DNA from: Verrucomicrobiota bacterium
Lineage (GTDB): Bacteria > Verrucomicrobiota > Verrucomicrobiia > Verrucomicrobiales > Verrucomicrobiaceae
NCBI GenBank assembly: GCA_021413535.1
Contig: JAIOQF010000014.1
Span: 1 to 20,604, forward strand
DNA: 20,604 bases
Direction: 5' to 3'
In this document: piece after piece, positions 16,181 through 20,604 of the stretch
How positions within the stretch are numbered: the first letter of the stretch is position 1
How the letters are laid out: each line of letters begins with the position of its first letter
The notes under the pieces: generated by a model
Told to the model about the DNA's origin: nothing
What the model saw: only the letters and a program-made list of their open reading frames with translations
The model's database searches: none
Program-made: the position numbers and the translations under genes

Positions 16181-18592
16181 TCAGTCTACGATGACCGGGG
16201 CCGACATGCTACGCAGTATTTGCTTTGCGAGGGGCGCAGTCTGCACCCGGCTCTGGATGCGTTCACGGGGCCGGGCGGAGCAGGACAAGCGGACGATGCC
16301 GATCGTTGCCAGCGAACTCAAGGGCATCAGGATCGCCGCCAGCAGCGGGCTCATGTGGCCTGTGAGCGAGACGATGATGGTGACAATGTTATAAGTCACT
16401 GCGAAGGCGAATACCTGGCGCACGGCGCGACGGCGCCGCGATGCGGTGTCGAGCAAGTCGGGCAGGAAACGCAAGCTGTTGCCCAGGAAATAGAAGTCTG
16501 CCTTGTGCTCCAAAAAATTCCGGCCGGTCACCGGACTGCCGGTGCACAAGGCCTCGGCGAATGCGAGGCTGTCGTTCGCGCCATCGCCCAGATAAAGCGT
16601 GCGCTGTGGATCGAGCGCGGCCACTTGCGCGGCTTTTTCTGCGGGCGTCATTTCCGCGCGCCAGCTGGCTGGCGGGATTTGCAGCAACTGCGCGGTGCGT
16701 GCAACCTTTTCCGTGCGGTCGCCACTCAGCAAATGCATGGCAAAATGCTTTCTTCGCAAGGTATCGAAGGCGGCCACGGTCTGCGGTCGGAGTGACTCGC
16801 GGAAGCGGAAGGCCGCAAGTTCGACGCCGTCTCGGGTGAAGATCGTGTCCGCTTCTTCCGCGCGAGACCCGGGCCGGCCCAGAGACCATGTTTTTCCCTG
16901 GTCGTCCGTGAATTTCACGCCTTGGCCGATTATCTCCTCGACAGTCATGTTATGTTTCTCCGGCATCGCGCCGAGGGCCTCGAACAGACTCCGGCTCACG
17001 GGATGGAGGTTCGCCGCCACCAACACCCGCAGGGCGGACTTCTCCGGCGCGTTGAGCGCATCGAGTGCTTCCGGGTTGATGAGTTGCGGATTTTCCATGG
17101 TCAGCGTGCCGGTCTTGTCGAATACGATCGTGCGCACCCGCGCCAACTTTTGCCAGATGCCCGCCGCGCGCACGAACACGCCGAGGCGTTCCATGGTGGT
17201 CGCTGCCATGTCGTCCGCGAACGGAGTGGCCACGCCGAGCGCGCAAGGACAGGACACGACGAAAACGGAAATCATGATTTGCAGGGCGTGTCCCGCATCC
17301 GCGCCATGGGCGAACCAGTAAGCGAACCCGGCGATGCCGATCAGAACCACCGCCGCGAGATAGCCGCTTAAAAGTCCCGCGAGCAATGGAGCGGAGCTGG
17401 TGGCGGCCGTGGTGTCCGCGAGCTGGTGCAACAGCGAAGTATCCCAGGGTTCGAGGCTTGTAGCCTCGACCGTGAGGGTGCCGATGTTCAGCGCGCCGGA
17501 GGGAATATGTTGACCTTCGTTGCGGCTGGCTGCTTCGCTTTCGCCATTGATCCATTCGAGGCTGAGTGTGGCGTGCGGGCTCTGGAGCGTGCAGGTAACA
17601 GGAAACACTTCGCCGGGTTTGATCAGGAGCACATCACCGCGCGCGAGCTGGGCAATCGGCACGATTTCCTTGTTTCCTGCTGCATCCGTTTTGGTGACGC
17701 TTTCGGGAATGCTCGTGCTTTGCAGCAAACGCCGCCGGTTGCGTTCCACCGCTGATTGCTGGAGCCAGCGGCCCGCCAGCATGAGAAAAATGAAGATGGC
17801 GACGAAATCGAAATACCGGAGTTCGTTCACACCGCCAAGCCAGCCGGCCATCGAGCCGAGCCAGGCCGCCGCAATGCCGAGCGTGATCGGCGTGTCGATA
17901 TGGAGCACGCCGCGACGTAGCGCTGCGAAACTACGCTGCGCAAAATAACTGCCGCCAACCAGCAACGCGAGTGTGGCCGAGCACGCGGCAATCAGATCAA
18001 ACCATGAGGCAAAAAGAAATGTCCGTTCCATGCCGAGATACGCCGGCAGTGAAAATGCCATCGCATTCAGGGCAAACGCTGCGCAGACCCCGGTGCGCCG
18101 GCCGAGGGAGAAAACTTCGCCCGCGGGAACGGCTCCGCCTTTGCCGAGCAGATAGCCAAATTGCTGCACGCGTCGCGCGAAGTCCGTGAAGTTGAAAACA
18201 CCGCGATGCCAGGTCACGCGCATCAGACCGCGTGTAGGCTGGATCTCGATGCGCTGGGCTCCGGCCAGGGGCTTAAAGACGCTGTCGATCAGCCAGACGC
18301 AACCCAGGCAGGAAAGTCCCTGCACGGCAAGATCAAGCTGCACCGACGATGCATCGCTGGTGCGGGCTTCTGCTTGCGCGGCCAATTCTTCCAGCCATTG
18401 CCAGTCGCGCTCGCGCAAGGCCTGGGGCGGCACGGGCGCGAGAGTGGAATTACCTCGCAGATTGTAAAAGTTATCGAAGCCTCCTTCGGTCAGCAGCGTG
18501 AAGACATGCTCACAGCCCGCGCAGCAAAAGCGCGTGCGATCCGGTGGCACGGGAGTGCCGCAATGGAGGCATGAACTTTCCGGTGCGTTCAT
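16181..18592 (-). CDS. ccoI: CcoI/FixI-type copper P1B-ATPase for cbb3 oxidase assembly
   Basis: An 803-aa inner-membrane P-type ATPase that moves copper outward for insertion into cbb3 cytochrome oxidase. N-terminal cysteines (CLHCG 8-12; FCCAGC 22-27) form the CcoI-type metal-binding front. A heavy-metal domain carries GLSCLGCVW (Cys95, Cys98). The transport motif is SCPCALG (448-450 CPC), the phosphorylation site DKTGT (Asp492), the nucleotide-domain His-Pro is 530-531, and the hinge is GDGANDS (669-675). The actuator loop reads NGES (349-352) instead of the usual TGES, keeping the catalytic Glu. ATG 18592 overlaps the SafE-like gene stop (ATGA). FixI/CcoI identity rests on the N-terminal cysteines and on neighbouring ccoG. 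Confidence 0.93.
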   Translation of the reverse strand: MNAPESSCLHCGTPVPPDRTRFCCAGCEHVFTLLTEGGFDNFYNLRGNSTLAPVPPQALRERDWQWLEELAAQAEARTSDASSVQLDLAVQGLSCLGCVWLIDSVFKPLAGAQRIEIQPTRGLMRVTWHRGVFNFTDFARRVQQFGYLLGKGGAVPAGEVFSLGRRTGVCAAFALNAMAFSLPAYLGMERTFLFASWFDLIAACSATLALLVGGSYFAQRSFAALRRGVLHIDTPITLGIAAAWLGSMAGWLGGVNELRYFDFVAIFIFLMLAGRWLQQSAVERNRRRLLQSTSIPESVTKTDAAGNKEIVPIAQLARGDVLLIKPGEVFPVTCTLQSPHATLSLEWINGESEAASRNEGQHIPSGALNIGTLTVEATSLEPWDTSLLHQLADTTAATSSAPLLAGLLSGYLAAVVLIGIAGFAYWFAHGADAGHALQIMISVFVVSCPCALGVATPFADDMAATTMERLGVFVRAAGIWQKLARVRTIVFDKTGTLTMENPQLINPEALDALNAPEKSALRVLVAANLHPVSRSLFEALGAMPEKHNMTVEEIIGQGVKFTDDQGKTWSLGRPGSRAEEADTIFTRDGVELAAFRFRESLRPQTVAAFDTLRRKHFAMHLLSGDRTEKVARTAQLLQIPPASWRAEMTPAEKAAQVAALDPQRTLYLGDGANDSLAFAEALCTGSPVTGRNFLEHKADFYFLGNSLRFLPDLLDTASRRRRAVRQVFAFAVTYNIVTIIVSLTGHMSPLLAAILMPLSSLATIGIVRLSCSARPRERIQSRVQTAPLAKQILRSMSAPVIVD

Positions 18593-19209
18593 TTTTTAGT
18601 GGCAGCAAAATGGTTCGAGTTCGCCCGCATGGAACCCGGGCTCAGGCGCAGATTGAGCCAGCGCGCGGAGGTTTGCATCAGGGCCAGCAGCGGCAGCGTG
18701 CCGAGTCCAAAGGCGACGGTGAACTCTGCGCCGCGTGCGCCGGAGCCGCCGGCCATGGCGAGACCGAACATCAAATACAACGGACCGCAGGGAAGCAGCG
18801 GCGTGGCGAAACCGATTAATGAAGCGCGCGCTGCGGTGCCGAACTTGAGCATCCGAAGGCGAAGCGCAGCGATAGGTTTGCTTAGAAGACGCGGCTTGGG
18901 CAGCCAGCGGTCAAGACCGAGCGCGACGCCGAGAAAGACCAGCACCAGCAGCCAGGGAAGAACAATGCCCGCGCCGTGATGAAACCAGCGCAGCGGAAGC
19001 GTGCCGATGGCACCGGCGATGAATCCGATGATACCATAAGAGAAGAGCCGCGCACCGTGGTAGAGCGAGGTGTCGCGCAGCGGATGCGAGGGCCGGTCCG
19101 CGTTTCCAACCAGCCACGCGCAGGCAAGCGGGCCGCACATCCCGGCGCAGTGCACGCTGGTGATGAGTCCCGCGACGAAAGCGCTGGCCGTGGTGTTAAT
19201 TGTGGGCAT
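18589..19209 (-). CDS. SafE/DsbD-like membrane protein of the cco cluster
   Basis: A 206-aa polytopic membrane protein of the sulfite-exporter TauE/SafE (DsbD_2-like) type often found within ccoGHIS clusters. It shows the family signatures SVHCAGMCGPLACA near the N-terminus and FATPLLPCGPLYLMFGLAMAGG in the second half, each holding a conserved cysteine within a membrane segment. About six hydrophobic segments are visible. A role in thiol, metal or haem handling during oxidase maturation is suggested by context, but the substrate is not established. It overlaps the small TM gene by 14 bp at its start and ccoI by 4 bp at its end, so translation is coupled. Confidence 0.88.
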   Translation of the reverse strand: MPTINTTASAFVAGLITSVHCAGMCGPLACAWLVGNADRPSHPLRDTSLYHGARLFSYGIIGFIAGAIGTLPLRWFHHGAGIVLPWLLVLVFLGVALGLDRWLPKPRLLSKPIAALRLRMLKFGTAARASLIGFATPLLPCGPLYLMFGLAMAGGSGARGAEFTVAFGLGTLPLLALMQTSARWLNLRLSPGSMRANSNHFAATKK

Positions 19210-19369
19210 CGGCGGGGGGCGAGACGTAAGTAACCGGAACGCTGTCCGGCAGTTTCTTCACGGCAATGGTGACGACGACGGACCAGAACAGAACCATCAC
19301 CACCAGAGTGATGACGATCCAGATCCAGGGGCGGCTATTTTTTGTAGTGGTCGGGGCTGAGGTAGTCAT
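19196..19369 (-). CDS. Single-TM 57-aa protein in the ccoH position
   Basis: A 57-aa protein: a polar Thr-rich N-terminus, one membrane helix (PWIWIVITLVVMVLFWSVVV) and a short tail (KKLPDSVPVTYVSPPADAHN). The start was placed at ATG 19369; the longer frame lies inside ccoG. It overlaps ccoG by 35 bp and the SafE-like gene by 14 bp, which strongly supports a real, coupled gene. In ccoGHIS clusters this slot is held by CcoH/FixH, a protein of about 150 aa with one N-terminal TM helix. This one keeps only the TM part, so it may be a reduced CcoH or an unrelated assembly peptide. No FixH domain is visible. Confidence 0.72.
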   Translation of the reverse strand: MTTSAPTTTKNSRPWIWIVITLVVMVLFWSVVVTIAVKKLPDSVPVTYVSPPADAHN

Positions 19370-20604
19370 TGTCTTGGAGTCGGGTGTCGGGTCCGAGGAT
19401 TTCGAGTTTGCGTTCGATGGCTGCGCCGTCGGGTTTGTCCTCCCGGACGACGAGCGTGACGGCAATCGGGCCGTGAAAATCTTTCTGGGGCAGCGTTAGC
19501 ACCGCCAGAGGAGACACTTGACCCAGCGCGGGCACTTCCAGTGCGGCACCGGCGAGGTTCAACTGAACGCCGGGTGCATCGCGCAGTTCAATAAGGAAGC
19601 GGGCGGGCTCGTGGTGTTTGTTGATGACCTGCACGTTGAACTGGTTGCGGATGGAACCGTCGGTCATGAAGAACGGCGCGCCTTTCATGCGGGTGGCGGT
19701 GACATTCATCGGTTTCACGGAGAGCGCGGAGAACGCGAATACGACGAGCCCGATGATTGCCAGGACGCTGTAGCCGATGGTGCGGCCGCGGATGAAGTGC
19801 GTCGCTCCGCCGTTGAGACCGTTGAGCGAATCGTAGCGCACGAGGCCGGGTTTGCGCCCGATCTTCTGCATCACGGTATCGCAAGCGTCCGCGCAGGCTG
19901 CGCAACCGATGCATTCCAATTGCAGGCCGTTGCGGATGTCGATGCCTGTCGGGCAGACTTGGACGCAGCGCAGGCAGTTGATGCAATCGCCCGCGCCCTC
20001 AGTGCCCACCTTGCCGCGCGGTTCGCCGCGCTTCTTGTCGTAGCCGATGTTGACGGTGTTGTCGTCCGTCAGCGCGGACTGCAACCGGCCGTAGGGGCAG
20101 AGGATGATGCAAAACTGTTCCCGAAACCAGCTGAACGCAAAATAGAGCGCGCCCGTGAGAAAGAGGATGACGGCGAACGCAAAGTAATGCTCAGAAGGCG
20201 GGCCATGCATCCAGGCGTAGAGCTGGCGAAGGGAGACGAAGTAACTCAGAAAGACGTGCGCGATGAGCGCGGAGATGATGACGAAGGTGCCATGCTTGAG
20301 GATGCGCTTGAAGATTTTTGGAGCGGTCCACGGGGCGTCTTCAAGTTTGCGCCGGGCTGGCGCATCGCCGTCGATCCACCGTTCCACGCGGCGATAAACG
20401 TGCTCAAGAAAAACAGTATACGGGCAGGTCCAGCCGCACCAGACGCGACCGAAAAAAGACGTGATGTAGAAGAGCGAGAATCCGAGGCCGGTGATCAGAA
20501 AAAACGCGAGCCAGAGATCCTGCGTGGCCAAGGTCAGGCCGAAGAGATGGAAGCGACGTTGAGCGACATCGAGAAAAACCGCCGGATGCCCGTTCACGGG
20601 AATC
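19335..20604 (-). CDS. ccoG: CcoG/FixG cbb3 oxidase accessory Fe-S protein, N-terminus missing
   Basis: Membrane protein with a polyferredoxin section, needed in other bacteria for cbb3 oxidase maturation (reported as a cupric reductase). The frame stays open to the right edge, with IPV before NGHPAVFLDVAQRRF, so the GTG at 20597 is not the true start and roughly the first TM helix is outside. Visible parts include SFFGRVWCGWTCPYTVFLE and FREQFCIILCPYGRLQSA, two Cys-bearing membrane edges, then two 4Fe-4S motifs in GDCINCLRCVQVCPTGID and LECIGCAACADACD. A TM helix and a C-terminal Ig-like FixG domain (FFMTDGSIRNQFNVQVINK onward) follow. It is the first gene of the visible array; ccoNOP would be expected further right. 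Confidence 0.95.
   Translation of the reverse strand, partial: IPVNGHPAVFLDVAQRRFHLFGLTLATQDLWLAFFLITGLGFSLFYITSFFGRVWCGWTCPYTVFLEHVYRRVERWIDGDAPARRKLEDAPWTAPKIFKRILKHGTFVIISALIAHVFLSYFVSLRQLYAWMHGPPSEHYFAFAVILFLTGALYFAFSWFREQFCIILCPYGRLQSALTDDNTVNIGYDKKRGEPRGKVGTEGAGDCINCLRCVQVCPTGIDIRNGLQLECIGCAACADACDTVMQKIGRKPGLVRYDSLNGLNGGATHFIRGRTIGYSVLAIIGLVVFAFSALSVKPMNVTATRMKGAPFFMTDGSIRNQFNVQVINKHHEPARFLIELRDAPGVQLNLAGAALEVPALGQVSPLAVLTLPQKDFHGPIAVTLVVREDKPDGAAIERKLEILGPDTRLQDNDYLSPDHYKK

Overview
This GC-rich, gene-dense bacterial window looks chromosomal. The gene content and protein styles fit Verrucomicrobiota: a ComEC with a divergent C-terminal domain, an AraC regulator with a PocR/GAF-like front, a stand-alone LAB_N protein, cbb3-oxidase assembly genes, and GAGGAGC-footed REP hairpins beside a RAYT transposase. 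That assignment is inference; no rRNA or other marker is present. No tRNA, rRNA or CRISPR array was seen, and no stretch over 300 bases lacks a gene.

Left part (1-7067). The 3' part of comEC (+) converges on a lipoprotein L,D-transpeptidase with a duplicated, degenerate second domain (-). Next is an 822-bp unit in which a RAYT transposase sits between two inverted BIMEs, each a pair of REP hairpins. It ends 2 bp from the stop of the carB locus. carB (-) is split into two ORFs overlapping by GTGA. The conserved linker with the VDTCAAEF-type motif is missing at the join, and a dnaX-type slippery heptamer (A AAA AAG) lies exactly at the stop of the first half, with the second half in the -1 frame.

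Middle part (7207-13278). A small unknown protein and a LAB_N membrane protein (+) converge on, and overlap, a secreted TPR protein (-). That gene is divergent from a secreted protein with one CXXCH haem motif (+). Then come pyrH, frr and a left-handed beta-helix acyltransferase-like gene (+), meeting an AraC regulator tail to tail.

Right part (13402-20604). A tightly packed minus-strand array reads, in transcription order, ccoG (partial), a 57-aa single-TM protein in the ccoH position, a SafE-like membrane protein, ccoI, a tandem UspA protein, a PAS histidine kinase and a NarL/FixJ-type response regulator. Several joints overlap by 4-35 bp and the others are 11-18 bp, so a single operon is likely. 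Maturation of a cbb3 oxidase (Cu supply by CcoI, Fe-S protein CcoG) appears coupled to a FixLJ-like two-component system. The kinase PAS domain resembles FixL but has Lys where FixL has its haem-ligating His.
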